Origin: Actinomyces sp. oral taxon 897
GTDB taxonomy: Bacteria > Actinomycetota > Actinomycetes > Actinomycetales > Actinomycetaceae
NCBI RefSeq assembly: GCF_002999235.1
Contig: NZ_CP027236.1
Span: 930,001-994,000 of the forward strand
Direction of reading: 5' to 3'
Length of the DNA stretch: 64,000 nt
The notes below the pieces were generated by a model. The model had not been told where the DNA came from, ran no database searches, and saw only the letters and a list, made by a program, of their open reading frames with translations. Shown here in pieces: positions 44,993-54,636 of this stretch (position 1 is its first letter; each line of letters begins with the position of its first letter). The position numbers were made by a program, and so were the translations under genes.

Positions 44993-47561
44993 GCGCCCCG
45001 GGGAGGGCCCGCCAGTCCCAGGCCCTGGGGGGGTACGCCCCCTGGTCGGGGCACGTCCCCCGGGAGGGGCACCGTACGCCGGTGACCACCTACCGCCTCC
45101 AGCTGGGAGGGGACCTCACCTTCGCCCAGGCCCGTGAGCTCATCCCCTACCTGGGCGACCTGGGGGTCACCGACCTGTACCTCTCCCCCGTCCTGGCCGC
45201 GGCGCCGGGCTCCACGCACGGCTACGACGTCGTGGACCACCGGCGCATCAGCCCCGTCATGGGCGGTTTCGAGGGGCTCCAGGCCCTGGCCGAGGCCGCC
45301 CACGAGGCCGGTATGGGCGTGGTGGTGGACATCGTCCCCAACCACATGGCGGTGCCCACGCCCGGCTGGTTCAACCTGCCCCTGTGGTCCTTCCTGCGTG
45401 ACGGGCCCGACTCCCCCTACGCCGACTGGTTCGACGTCCCGCGCAACGAGCCCGTCCTCATGCCGGTCCTGGCCAGGCGCATCGGCTCGGTCCTGGCCGA
45501 CGAGGAGCTCACCCTGACCAGGATGGTGGTGCCCACCGAGCCCGGGCGCGGTAAGCAGTGGGTCCTGCGCTACCACGACCACGCCTTCCCCGTGGCCCCG
45601 GGCACGGAGTCCCTGCCCCTGCACGTGCTGGTGGACCGCCAGCACTACCGCCTGGCCTACTGGAAGGTCGGTGACAAGGAGACCAACTACCGGCGCTTCT
45701 TCGACGTGGGCACCCTGGCCGCGATACGGGTGGAGCACCCGGAGGTCTTCGCCGGCACGCACGGGCTCATCAGGATCCTGGTGCAGGAGGGCGTGGTGGA
45801 CGCCCTGCGCGTGGACCACCCCGACGGCCTGGCCGACCCCCGCGGCTACCTGACGCACCTGAGCCAGGCCACCGACGGCGCCTGGGTGGTCGCCGAGAAG
45901 ATCCTCGCCCCCGACGAGTCCCTGCCCGACGACTGGCCCGTGGCGGGGACCACCGGCTACGACGCCGCCTGGAGGATCGACCAGCTCCAGGTGGACCCGG
46001 CGGGGGCCGCCCAGCTCGGTGCCCTCATGCAGGAGGTCGCCGGGGACGCCCCCGCGGACTACCCCCGGGTGGTGGAGCAGGCCAAGCGGGAGGTCATTGA
46101 CGGCTCCCTGTCGGCCGAGGTGGACTGCCTGGCCCGCATCCTGGGCCAGCTCACGCAGGCCGACGTGCGCCTGCGCGACCACACCCTGCGCGACCTGCGC
46201 GACTGCGTCGTCGAGCTCCTCGTGGCCGCCGACCGCTACCGCGCCTACGTGGTCCCGGGCACGCCCCCCTCCCCCGAGGCGGCTGCCCACCTGCGGGCCG
46301 ACGCCGAGGCGGCCCGCCGGGCCCTGGACGCGGACCAGGGCGAGACCCTCGACCTGGTGGTGGCCCTCTTCCTGGGTGAGCCGGTGGGATCCGAGGGGCT
46401 GGCCGACTCCCCGAGGCGGGCCGAGGCGGTGGTGCGCTTCCAGCAGGTCTGCGGCGCCGTGACCGCCAAGGGCGTGGAGGACACCGCCTTCTACCGCTGG
46501 ACGCACCTGACCAGCCTGACCGAGGTGGGCGGCAACCCGGCTGGCTTCTCCCTGCCGCCCGACGACGCCCACGCCTGGGCCCGCCGCACCCAGGTCTCCT
46601 GGCCCGACACCATGGTGACCTCCACCACGCACGACACCAAGCGGGGGAGGACGTGCGCGCGCGCCTGAACGTGCTGGCCTCCTACCCCACCGAGTGGAGC
46701 GACCTGGTCCACCGCCTGCGGGCCCTGACGGCCGCGCAGCGTCCCGTGGACCTGGACGGGCGCACCGAGAACCTGCTGTGGCAGACCCTGTGGGGCACCT
46801 GGGCGCCCGCCTCCGCGGACCCCATGACCCCCCAGCGCCTGAGCGCCTACCTGGTCAAGGCCGCCCGGGAGCAGAAGATCTGGACCACGTGGGCGGAGCC
46901 GGCCAGCGCCCGGGAGGAGGCCCTGAGCGCCTACGCGGCCCACCTGCTGACCGACCCCGAGGTCGCCAGGCAGATGGACGCCTTCGCCTCCCTGACCGCC
47001 CGCGCGGTGCGCACCACCGTCCTGGCCTCCAAGGCCCTGGCCCTGACCTGGCTGGGGGTCACTGACATCTACCAGGGCAGCGAGGTGACCCGCACCAGCC
47101 TGGTGGACCCCGACAACCGCCGGGCCGTGGACCACACGGTGCTCGCCGAGCGCCTGGCGCGCCTGGACTCCGGGGCCGCCCCGGAGGACCTGGACGAGGC
47201 CAAGCTGCGGCTCACCGCCCGCCTGGCGCGCCTGCGCCGGGAGCGTCCCGAGGCCTTCGTGGGGCCCCGATCGGGCTACCAGGTGGTGCCCTCCACCACG
47301 GCACACGCCTTCTCCTTCGCCCGGACCGTGGACGGCCAGGCGGAGGTGGTGGTCATTGTCACCCGGCTGCCCCGACGCCTGGAGCGGCTGGGCGGCTGGC
47401 GCGACGCCACCGTGGTCCTGCCCGAGGGGACCTGGTCCAGCGTCCTGGGCACCACCCGCGTGGCGGGCGGGTCCCAGCCGCTGGCCACGGTGGTGGGGGA
47501 CGCCGCCGTCGCCGTCCTGGTGCGTGAGCGCCCCGGGGACCGTCCAAAGGGGCGGTCGTGA
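44989..47561 (+). pseudogene. treY: Maltooligosyl trehalose synthase TreY, interrupted by a single frameshift
   Basis: GH13 enzyme that turns the reducing end of maltodextrins into a trehalosyl end. The first frame (44989 to about 46645) covers TTYRLQLGGDLTFAQARELI, HGYDVVDHRRISP, VVDIVPNHMAV, the DALRVDHPDGLADPRGYL nucleophile region and WVVAEKILAP, ending right after VTSTTHDTKRG. The rest of the protein (RARLNVLASYPTEWSDLV through to LATVVGDAAVAVLV) continues in another frame to 47561. A run of five Gs at 46643-46647 would restore the expected KRGEDV if it had six, so one base is missing. Could be a real mutation or a homopolymer sequencing error. The GTG start overlaps the glgX stop. Whole gene would be about 857 residues, normal for TreY. 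Confidence 0.85.
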
Positions 47562-47659
47562 CCGCCCGGGGACACGCCGGGTGCCGCCAGCACTGCGCCC
47601 GGTGCCAATAGCGCCACGCCGGGGGGAGCGATGGCCCCGCCCCCAGCCCGGCGCTCCCG

Positions 47660-49016
47660 GTGGGGCCCCGCGTGCCCGTCTGGGCGCCGTCGGCCAGACG
47701 GGTGGGGCTGGTGGTGATCGGGCAGGAGACCACCCAGGAGGTGGACATGCTCGCCTCGCCCACGCACCCGGGCTGGTGGGTGGCCCCCTACGACCTGGAC
47801 GACGGGACCCGCTACCTGCTGCGCCCCGACCACGGCCCGGCCCTGCCCGACCCGCGCAGCGCCCTCCAGCCCGAGGGCGTGGACGGCCCCTCCCAGGTGG
47901 TCGACACCACCGCCTGGGACAGGACCCTGTGGACCGACTCCAGCTGGGCGGGCCGGGAGCTGGTGGGAAGCGTCGTCTACGAGCTCCACGTGGGCACCTT
48001 CACCCCCGCCGGCACGCTCGACGGCGTCATCGAGCGCCTGCCCTACCTGGCCGAGCTGGGGGTGGACATGGTCGAGCTCATGCCCCTGGCGGGCTTCCCC
48101 GGCCGGGCCGGCTGGGGCTACGACGGGGTGGACCTGTGGGCCGTCCACGAGGCCTACGGCGGCCCGCAGGCGCTGGCTCGCCTGGTGGACGCCGCCCACG
48201 CCCACGGGCTCGGGGTGTGCCTGGACGTGGTCTACAACCACCTGGGACCCGCCAGGAACCACCTGGGGGCCTTCGGCCCCTACTTCACCGACGCCCACCG
48301 CACCCCCTGGGGCCAGGCCGTCAACTACGACCAGGCCGGCAGCGACCAGGTGCGGGCCTTCGTCATTGACTCCGCGCTGCGCTGGCTGCGGGACTTCCAC
48401 GTCGACGCCCTGCGCCTGGACGCCATCCACGCCATCCACGACGACTCCCCCCGCCACGTGCTGGCCGAGATGGCCGACGCCGTCCACGCCCTGGGCGCCG
48501 AGCTGGGGCGGCCCCTGGGGCTGGTGGCCGAGTCCGACCTCAACGACGTCGGCGTCATCACCCCCACCGACGCCCCCGCCCCGGCCGCTGTGCCGAGCCT
48601 GGGGATGGACGCCCAGTGGGCCGACGACGTCCACCACGCCCTGCACGTGCGCCTGACCGGGGAGAGGCAGGGCTACTACGAGGACTTCGCCGCCCCGGGG
48701 GCCTTCACCAAGGCCTACGGGCGGGTCTTCCTCCACGACGGGATCCTCTGACCACGCCCGCGTCCTGGCCTGGTACCGCAGCCTGGTGTCCCTGCGCCGC
48801 CGCCTGGGCTGGGGGCGGCGTCAGCAGTGGCCCTGGGTAGAGGACGCCCTGGACGTGATCACGGTCACCTACGAGGACGTGGTGGTGGTGGCCAACCTCT
48901 CGGGTGCCACCCGCCCCGCCCCCGCCGCCCGCCAGGTCCTCCTGTCCTGGCTGCCCGTCGCCCAGGGGGCGCCGGGGACCCTGGCACCCGGCCAGACCCT
49001 GGTCGCCACCCGCTAG
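47660..49016 (+). pseudogene. treZ: Malto-oligosyltrehalose trehalohydrolase TreZ with an internal deletion
   Basis: GH13 enzyme that would release trehalose from the TreY product. The first 363 codons are good TreZ: VPVWAPSARRVGLVVIG, GSVVYELHVGTFTPAGTLDG, VVYNHLGPARNHLG, nucleophile Asp in DALRLDAIHAIHDD and acid Glu in LVAESDLND, then QWADDVHHALHV and FLHDG, where the frame stops. The C-terminal end continues in another frame (DHARVLAWYRSLVSLRRRLGW to LAPGQTLVATR, 49016). About 150 residues expected between these, including the NHDQ-x-GNR motif with the transition-state Asp, are missing. The junction is at a GGATCC near 48747-48752. A deletion plus frameshift explains both facts; it cannot be repaired by adding one base. 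Confidence 0.85.
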
Positions 49017-49063
49017 ACGCCAGCCCCGGACCCGCCCGGTCCCCCGGCGGCCGGCCCTGGTCA

Positions 49064-49142
49064 GCCCTGCCCGCCGCCGGGCCCGCGCGGGCCCTGTGGC
49101 GGGCAGGACCGCTGGCCAGCGGTAGCCGGCGGCGGGCAGGGC
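49064..49142. other. 79-bp structured element: 17-bp inverted repeat enclosing two palindromes
   Basis: GCCCTGCCCGCCGCCGG (49064-49080) is perfectly complementary to 49126-49142. Inside lie two perfect palindromes, GCCCGCGCGGGC (49081-49092) and ACCGCTGGCCAGCGGT (49108-49123). In addition GGCGGGCAGG occurs twice (49098-49107 and 49131-49140), so the left arm can pair with either copy; the two foldings exclude each other. It lies between the treZ remnant and DUF3000. It could act as terminator, attenuator-like switch, or a recombination-prone cruciform. Confidence 0.7.
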
Positions 49143-49210
49143 GCTGCGTACCACACCCCTCCCCGGCGTGGGAACCCCGCCGCGGGTCCCGTGCTCAGTA
49201 CGGTGGAGGC

Positions 49211-49852
49211 GTGACAAGCACAGCGGATAACCGGGGCTCAGAGAGCATCCCCGAGCGTTTTGAGGTGGCCCTCCTCAGCCTGCGCGACGCCCCGCGGCCC
49301 CGTGGCCTGGTCCTTGAGGAGGTGCCGGCCCCCCGGCTGGCCCCCTGGGCGGCGGCGCTGAGCGCGAGCACGGAGGAGACCACGCCCTCCGTCCCCCTGG
49401 CCTCCGGTCGGCTCGTGGTGCTGCACGACCCCGACGGCCAGCCCGCCTGGGACGGGGACTTCCGGCTCGTGGTGGAGGTGCGTGCCCAGATCGACGACGA
49501 GAGCGGCACGGACCCCTTCCTGGGGGCGGTCGCCTGGTCCTGGCTGACCGACTCCCTGGACGACACCGGTGCGGGCTACCACTCGCTGGTGGGCACCGTC
49601 ACCCGGGCGCTGTCGGAGACCTTCGGGGGGCTGTCCCTGTCCGACGCCTGTACGCACATCGAGGTGCGCGCCTCCTGGTCCCCGCGCACCCCCGACCTGG
49701 CCCCCCACCTGCAGGCCTGGTACGAGCTCATCCACCTGGCCAGCGGGCACGAGCCCCAGCTCGCCCAGCCCCTGACCCTGGCACCGCTCGAGACGACGAC
49801 GTCCACCTCCTTCCTCGCCCCGGTCACCGACCTCATGGGGGTCCTGCGGTGA
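49211..49852 (+). CDS. DUF3000 family protein
   Basis: 213-residue conserved actinobacterial protein of unknown function. Recognisable stretch: RFEVALLSLRDAPRPRGLVLEEVPAPRLAPWAAAL, then SGRLVVLHDPDGQPAWDG, then AWSWLTDSLDDTGAGYHSLVGTVT and the C-terminal IEVRASWSPRTPDLAPHLQAWYELI. No membrane segment or known catalytic motif is visible. The GTG start follows GGTGGAGG. Its stop overlaps the rnd start (GTGA), and DUF3000-rnd-dxs are commonly neighbours in actinobacteria; dxs is at 55000 here, moved away by the pfl genes. Confidence 0.9.
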   Translation: MTSTADNRGSESIPERFEVALLSLRDAPRPRGLVLEEVPAPRLAPWAAALSASTEETTPSVPLASGRLVVLHDPDGQPAWDGDFRLVVEVRAQIDDESGTDPFLGAVAWSWLTDSLDDTGAGYHSLVGTVTRALSETFGGLSLSDACTHIEVRASWSPRTPDLAPHLQAWYELIHLASGHEPQLAQPLTLAPLETTTSTSFLAPVTDLMGVLR

Positions 49853-51141
49853 GCCCTGTCCCGGCGCCCGCACCGGTCCCCGGGACGACAGCCCACCCCA
49901 TCCCCGTCGAGCGCACCCGCCCCTACCTCAGGCCCGCCGAGGACCTGCCACCGGTCACGGACTCCCCCACGGCGCTGCGTGCTGCCTGCCAGGACCTGGC
50001 CGCCGGCCACGGTCCGGTGGCCGTGGACGCCGAGCGGGCCTCGGGCTTCCGCTACGGCCAGGACGCCTACCTCATCCAGCTGCGCCGTGAGGGCACCGGG
50101 ACGGTCCTGGTGGATCCTCTCGGCGCCGGGGACCTGCACCCCCTGGCCAAGGTCCTGGAGGAGCCTGAGTGGATCCTCCACGCCGCGGACCAGGACCTGC
50201 CCTGCCTGGCCGAACGCGGCCTGGCTCCGCGCCGCCTGTTCGACACCGAGCTCGCCGCCCGCCTGCTGGGTCGTGAGCACGTCGGCCTGGGGGCGGTGGT
50301 CGAGGAGACCCTGGGGCTGCGCCTGGCCAAGGACCACGCCGCCGCGGACTGGTCGATCCGGCCCCTGCCGGAGTCCTGGCTGGTCTACGCCGCCCTGGAC
50401 GTCGAGCTCCTCATCCCCTTGCGCCAGGCCCTGGCCCAGGAGCTCGACTCCCAGGGCAAGGCGGCCTGGGCCGCCCAGGAGTTCGAGTACGAGCGGACCC
50501 GTCCCGCGCGCTCGGCCAAGGTCGACCCCTGGCGCAAGACGCCCAAGGCCGGGCGGGCGCTGCGCAACCGTCGGTCCCTGGCCGTCCTGCGGGAGATGTG
50601 GACCGCCCGCGAGGCTCTCGCCGCCGACCTGGACATCACCCCCTCCAAGGTGCTGCCCCACCGGGCCCTGGTCACCGCCGCGATCATGCGCCCGACCTCG
50701 CGGCGCAAGCTCATGACCCTGCACGACTTCTCCTCCCGCCAGGCACGCCTGCACATGGAGACCTGGTGGCAGGCGCTCGACCGGGCCCTGGCCCTGCCGG
50801 AGGAGGAGCTGCCCCCCCTGCGCGGGCCCCTGGCGCCCGGGGAGCTGACCAGCCCGCGTTCCTGGGCGCGCCACCACACCGACGCCGCCCGCCTCCTGGA
50901 CCCGGTACGGGCCGCGGTACGCCGTCGTGCCGAGGAGCTGCGGGTGCCCCAGGAGCTGCTCCTGGCGCCCGACACCCAGCGGCGCCTGGCCTGGGACCTG
51001 GGTGAGGCCGTCGCCGCCGGACAGGACGTGGACGTACGGGCCGGGGCCGTCAAGAAGCGCCTGGCCGCCATGGACGCGCGCCCCTGGCAGGTCGAGCAGG
51101 TCGGCCCCACCCTGGCCCGCACCCTGCGCCGGGTCGTCTAG
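49849..51141 (+). CDS. rnd: Ribonuclease D (HRDC-domain 3'-5' exonuclease)
   Basis: 430-residue DEDD-type exoribonuclease. The exonuclease domain (about residues 30-210) shows VAVDAERASGFRYGQDAYLIQL (metal-binding D and E), HAADQDLPCLAERGL with the second Asp, and a Tyr/Asp end motif in SWLVYAALDVELLI. One or two HRDC domains follow (LREMWTAREALAADLDITPSKVLPHRALV). Relatives process tRNA and other stable RNA 3' ends. It is translationally coupled to the DUF3000 gene. N-terminal 30 residues are Pro-rich. The gene converges with pflA. Confidence 0.92.
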   Translation: MSPVPAPAPVPGTTAHPIPVERTRPYLRPAEDLPPVTDSPTALRAACQDLAAGHGPVAVDAERASGFRYGQDAYLIQLRREGTGTVLVDPLGAGDLHPLAKVLEEPEWILHAADQDLPCLAERGLAPRRLFDTELAARLLGREHVGLGAVVEETLGLRLAKDHAAADWSIRPLPESWLVYAALDVELLIPLRQALAQELDSQGKAAWAAQEFEYERTRPARSAKVDPWRKTPKAGRALRNRRSLAVLREMWTAREALAADLDITPSKVLPHRALVTAAIMRPTSRRKLMTLHDFSSRQARLHMETWWQALDRALALPEEELPPLRGPLAPGELTSPRSWARHHTDAARLLDPVRAAVRRRAEELRVPQELLLAPDTQRRLAWDLGEAVAAGQDVDVRAGAVKKRLAAMDARPWQVEQVGPTLARTLRRVV

Positions 51142-51289
51142 CGGCCCAGCGGCCTAGCGACACGCCGGTCAAGGGGCCGTGTCATCGCAGCTCCGCCACC
51201 AGGCGGCGCACTGGCGCTAGGCGCTCAGGGCGCCGCTGCCGCCCGGGGCGCGGCGTGACCGGCCTTAAGGAGCCGCCCCGGCCACCGGC

Positions 51290-52165
51290 TCAGTGGACGG
51301 TGAAGCCGTGGGAGCGGAAGATGGCACGGGTGGACTCCACGAGCTCGGGCTCGGGGGGGCGGGTGTCACGCAGCTTGTAGTCCAGGCCCAGGGTGTCCCA
51401 CTTGTCGGTGCCCATCTGGTGGAAGGGCAGGACCTCCACCCGGCTGACCACGGGGCGCCAGCGCTCGATAATGCGGGCGACGTTCTCCACGTTGGCCGGG
51501 TCGTCGGTCAGGCCCGGGACCAGGACGAAGCGCGCCCAGATCTCAATACCCTTGGCAGCCAGGCGGTCGCCGAAGGCGATGGTGGGCGCCAGGGACCGCC
51601 CGGTGACCTTCTTGTAGGTCTCCTCGTCCCCGCTCTTGACGTCGAGCAGCACCAGGTCGACGTTGTCGAGCATGGCGTCGGTGGCGTTGGCGCCCAGGAA
51701 GCCGGAGGTGTCCAGACAGGTGTGGATCCCCATCTTCTTGGCCCCCTCCAGCAGGCGCGCGGCAAAGGCCGGCTGCATGAGGACCTCCCCGCCCGAGAGC
51801 GTGATACCGCCCTTGGAGGCGCGGAAGACCCCCCGGTAGCGGCGCATGCGCCGCAGCAGCTCGTCGGCCTCCACCGGCTCCCCGTCCTTCATGAGGAAGG
51901 TGTCGGGGTTGTGGCAGTACAGGCAGCGCAGGGGGCACCCGTTGAGGAAGACCGTCATGCGCGTGCCCGGGCCGTCCACCGCCGTGACGAGCTCCCAGGA
52001 GTGCACCGAGCCCAGGGTACCGGCCCGCATACGGGCCAGGCGCTCCGAGCGCTCCAGGTCCGTCAGCTCCTCCAGCCCGCCGATCCCCGCCCCGCGAAGG
52101 CGGGCGGCCGGGGCCAGGAAGTCCTGGTCCCGGCCGCCCGTCACGGGGGTGATGGTCTCAGTCAT
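51290..52165 (-). CDS. pflA: Pyruvate formate-lyase activating enzyme (radical SAM)
   Basis: Radical SAM enzyme that makes the glycyl radical on pyruvate formate-lyase. 291 residues. The 4Fe-4S motif C-x3-C-x2-C is GCPLRCLYCHNPDTF (about residues 92-106), followed by KGGITLSGGEVLMQP and DTSGFLGANATDAMLDN, the SAM-binding glycine-rich segments. The N-terminus (about 45 residues longer than E. coli PflA) is soluble and of unclear use. It lies 24 bp downstream of the glycyl-radical subunit and in the same operon as pflB. Oxygen-sensitive, so active only under anaerobic conditions. Confidence 0.95.
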   Translation of the reverse strand: MTETITPVTGGRDQDFLAPAARLRGAGIGGLEELTDLERSERLARMRAGTLGSVHSWELVTAVDGPGTRMTVFLNGCPLRCLYCHNPDTFLMKDGEPVEADELLRRMRRYRGVFRASKGGITLSGGEVLMQPAFAARLLEGAKKMGIHTCLDTSGFLGANATDAMLDNVDLVLLDVKSGDEETYKKVTGRSLAPTIAFGDRLAAKGIEIWARFVLVPGLTDDPANVENVARIIERWRPVVSRVEVLPFHQMGTDKWDTLGLDYKLRDTRPPEPELVESTRAIFRSHGFTVH

Positions 52166-52189
52166 CTGAGTCCTCGCCCCGACCGCGGC

Positions 52190-52435
52190 TCAGGCCGCGG
52201 CGTGGAAGGTGCGGTGGAGCACGTCGAGCTGCTGCTCACGGGTGAGCTTGACGAAGTTGACGGCGTAGCCCGAGACACGGACGGTGAGGTTGGGGTAGTT
52301 CTCCGGGTGCTCCATGGCGTCCTCCAGGGTGGCGCGCTCGAGCACGTTGATATTGGCGTGGTACAGGCCCTTGACCCCGCCGTTCTCCTCGCGCTGGGCC
52401 TTCATGGAGGCGAGGCGCTCTTCGTAGGTAGGCAT
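52190..52435 (-). CDS. Free-standing glycyl-radical subunit (GrcA-like C-terminal domain of pyruvate formate-lyase)
   Basis: 81-residue protein equal to the C-terminal radical domain of [25 protein letters not shown], then [20 protein letters not shown] with the radical glycine in RVSGY (G56), ending [10 protein letters not shown]. In E. coli this region is the C-terminal end of PflB; the similar free protein YfiD (GrcA) repairs oxygen-damaged PFL. Here the neighbouring pflB stops before this domain, so this polypeptide must provide the glycine, not just repair. It has its own start with AAGGCGG upstream and a gap of 92 bp, so it is not a frameshifted tail. It lies between pflB and pflA. Confidence 0.9.
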   Translation of the reverse strand: MPTYEERLASMKAQREENGGVKGLYHANINVLERATLEDAMEHPENYPNLTVRVSGYAVNFVKLTREQQLDVLHRTFHAAA

Positions 52436-52527
52436 TGCTGCCGCCTTTCTGGTTGTGAGAGATGTGATGCGTCGGATAGCTCAGGACCGGGGCGGGCGCG
52501 AAAAGGGTGCGCGCGCCCCGGCGCGCC

Positions 52528-54636
52528 TCAGGCGCAGTCCTCGGGGACGAATCCCGCGTCGAGGATGCCCACCAGGTTGGCCACGCGCTCGTCGAGCGTG
52601 CGCCCCAGGCCCTGGGGGGTGATGGTGTTGGTCAGCGAGATGCCGTCCAGGGCGTCGTTGTAGTCCAGCTTGCCCACGCTCAGCATGGAGGCCACCATGC
52701 CGTGGGTGTCCATGCCGTTCTCCGGGTTGGCGCCCGGGGAGAAGGGGGTGCCCTTGCGGTGCCCGGAGGGGAAGGAGCCGGTGGCCTTGCCGTAGACCAC
52801 GTTGGAGGTGATGGTCAGCACCGACTGGGTCGGGATGGCGTCGCGGTAGAAGGGCTGCTCCTTGATCTTGGACATAATCGTGTGGACCACGGTGGCGGCG
52901 ATGTCGTCGGCGCGGTCGTCGTCGTTGCCGTAGATGGGGAAGTCGCCCTCGGTGACGTAGTCGACCACCAGGCCGGTCGCGTCGCGCACCGGGGTGACCT
53001 TGGCGTACTTAATGGCGCTCAGGGAGTCGGCCACGATGGACAGCCCCGCGATGCCGCAGCCCATGGTGCGCACAATGTCGGAGTCGTGCAGGGCCATCTC
53101 AATGGCCTCGTAGGCGTAGCGGTCGTGGCAGTAGTGGATGATGTTGAGGGCCTCGACGTAGGTGGCCACCACCCAGTCCAGCATCTTCTCGTACTTGTCC
53201 CAGACCTCGTCGAAGTCCAGGGGGCCGTCGCCCTCGATACCGGGCAGGCCGTCGACCACCAGCCGGCCGGTCATCTCGTCGCGGCCGCCGTTAATGGCGT
53301 AGAGCAGGCCCTTGGCGGCGTTGACGCGGGCGCCGAAGAACTGCATCTGCTTGCCCACGCGCATGGGCGACACGCAGCAGGCGATGGCGGCGTCGTCGCC
53401 CCAGTGCTCGCGGATCTGCTCGTCGGCCTCGTACTGGATGGAGGAGGTGGTGATGGAGATCAGGGCGCAGAAGTCCTTGTAGCCCTGGGGCAGGTTCTCG
53501 TTCCAGAAGATCGTGATATTGGGCTCCGGGGCGGGGCCGAGGTTGCGCAGCGTCTGGAGCAGGCGGAAGGAGGTCTTGGTGACCAGCGGCCGACCGTCCT
53601 CGCCGAAGCCGGCGTCGGACCAGGTGGCCCAGTAGGGGTCGCCGGAGAAGATCTGGTCGTAGTCGGTGGTGCGCAGGAAGCGGGTGATGCGCAGCTTCAT
53701 GACGATGTTGTCAATGAGCTCCTGGGCGCGGGTCTCGTCAATGACGCCGTTGCGCAGGTCGCGCTCGAAGTAGATGTCCAGGAAGCCCGAGAGGCGGCCG
53801 ATGCTCATGGCGGCGCCGTCCTGGGACTTCACCGAGGCCAGGTAGGCGAAGTAGGTCCACTGCACGGCCTCGTGGGAGTCGCGCGCGGGCCCGGAGATGT
53901 CGTAGCCGTAGGAGGCGGCCATGGCCTTGAGCTTCTTGAGGGCCTTGATCTGCTCGGAGTGCTCCTCGCGGTAGCGGGCCCAGTGCTCGGAGAAGGGCTG
54001 GTCCGACACGGCGTCCTTGGCCTTCTGCTTGAGCTCGATGAGGCGGTCCACGCCGTAGAGGGCCACGCGGCGGTAGTCGCCGATAATGCGGCCGCGTCCG
54101 TAGGCGTCGGGCAGGCCGGTGATAATGTGGCTGGAGCGGGCGGCGCGGATGCGCGGGGTGTAGATGTCGAAGACGGCGTCGTTGTGGGTCTTGCGGTAGC
54201 GGGTGAAGATCTTCTTGACCTCGGGGTCGACCTCCTTGCCGGCCTCCTTAATGGCCTGCTCGACCATGCGCCAGCCGCCGTTGGGCATCATGGCGCGCTT
54301 GAGCGGGGAGTCGGTCTGGAGGCCGACGACCACGTCGTCGTCCGCGGAGATGTAGCCGGGGGCGAAGGCGTCGATGTCGGAGGGGGTGTGGGTGTCGACG
54401 TCGAGGATGCGGACCTTGCGCTCCTCGGCCAGGTAGTCCTTCTCCAGGGTGTCCCACAGGCGCAGGGTCTTGTCCGTGGGGCCGGCCAGGAACGAGGCGT
54501 CGCCGTCGTAGGGGGTGTAGTTGCGCTGGATGAAGTCGCGGACGTCAATGTCCTGCGTCCACGGCCCGGTGGCGAAGCCCTCCCAGGCGTCCCTGACGTC
54601 GTCCGCAGCGGTGGATGCTGTGACCTCGGTGGTCAT
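52528..54636 (-). CDS. pflB: Pyruvate formate-lyase large subunit, lacking the glycyl-radical domain
   Basis: Cleaves pyruvate with CoA to acetyl-CoA and formate. 702 residues, about 60 shorter than E. coli PflB. The barrel is complete: the ISGPARDSHEAVQW region, NLPQGYKDFCALIS, the catalytic double cysteine in IACCVSPMRVGKQ (C420-C421), GNDDDRADDIA and the end of the barrel GMVASMLSVGKLDYNDALDGISLTNT split over several strands. It then stops at LVGILDAGFVPEDCA; the RVSGY glycyl-radical domain is not present and is supplied by the separate gene at 52190. A GC-rich hairpin followed by TTTT starts right after the stop and might change the ratio of the two products. ATG preceded by a GAGGCAC-type site. 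Confidence 0.93.
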   Translation of the reverse strand: MTTEVTASTAADDVRDAWEGFATGPWTQDIDVRDFIQRNYTPYDGDASFLAGPTDKTLRLWDTLEKDYLAEERKVRILDVDTHTPSDIDAFAPGYISADDDVVVGLQTDSPLKRAMMPNGGWRMVEQAIKEAGKEVDPEVKKIFTRYRKTHNDAVFDIYTPRIRAARSSHIITGLPDAYGRGRIIGDYRRVALYGVDRLIELKQKAKDAVSDQPFSEHWARYREEHSEQIKALKKLKAMAASYGYDISGPARDSHEAVQWTYFAYLASVKSQDGAAMSIGRLSGFLDIYFERDLRNGVIDETRAQELIDNIVMKLRITRFLRTTDYDQIFSGDPYWATWSDAGFGEDGRPLVTKTSFRLLQTLRNLGPAPEPNITIFWNENLPQGYKDFCALISITTSSIQYEADEQIREHWGDDAAIACCVSPMRVGKQMQFFGARVNAAKGLLYAINGGRDEMTGRLVVDGLPGIEGDGPLDFDEVWDKYEKMLDWVVATYVEALNIIHYCHDRYAYEAIEMALHDSDIVRTMGCGIAGLSIVADSLSAIKYAKVTPVRDATGLVVDYVTEGDFPIYGNDDDRADDIAATVVHTIMSKIKEQPFYRDAIPTQSVLTITSNVVYGKATGSFPSGHRKGTPFSPGANPENGMDTHGMVASMLSVGKLDYNDALDGISLTNTITPQGLGRTLDERVANLVGILDAGFVPEDCA

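Noticed and set aside
46641..46650. Programmed -1 frameshift in treY
   Set aside because: The site lacks a proper slippery heptamer in the zero frame and no downstream structure is evident; a base loss is simpler.
52190..52530. pflB tail cut off by a frameshift or premature stop
   Set aside because: The small gene has its own ribosome binding site, an N-terminal leader unlike PflB and a 92-bp gap, so it is a separate gene.
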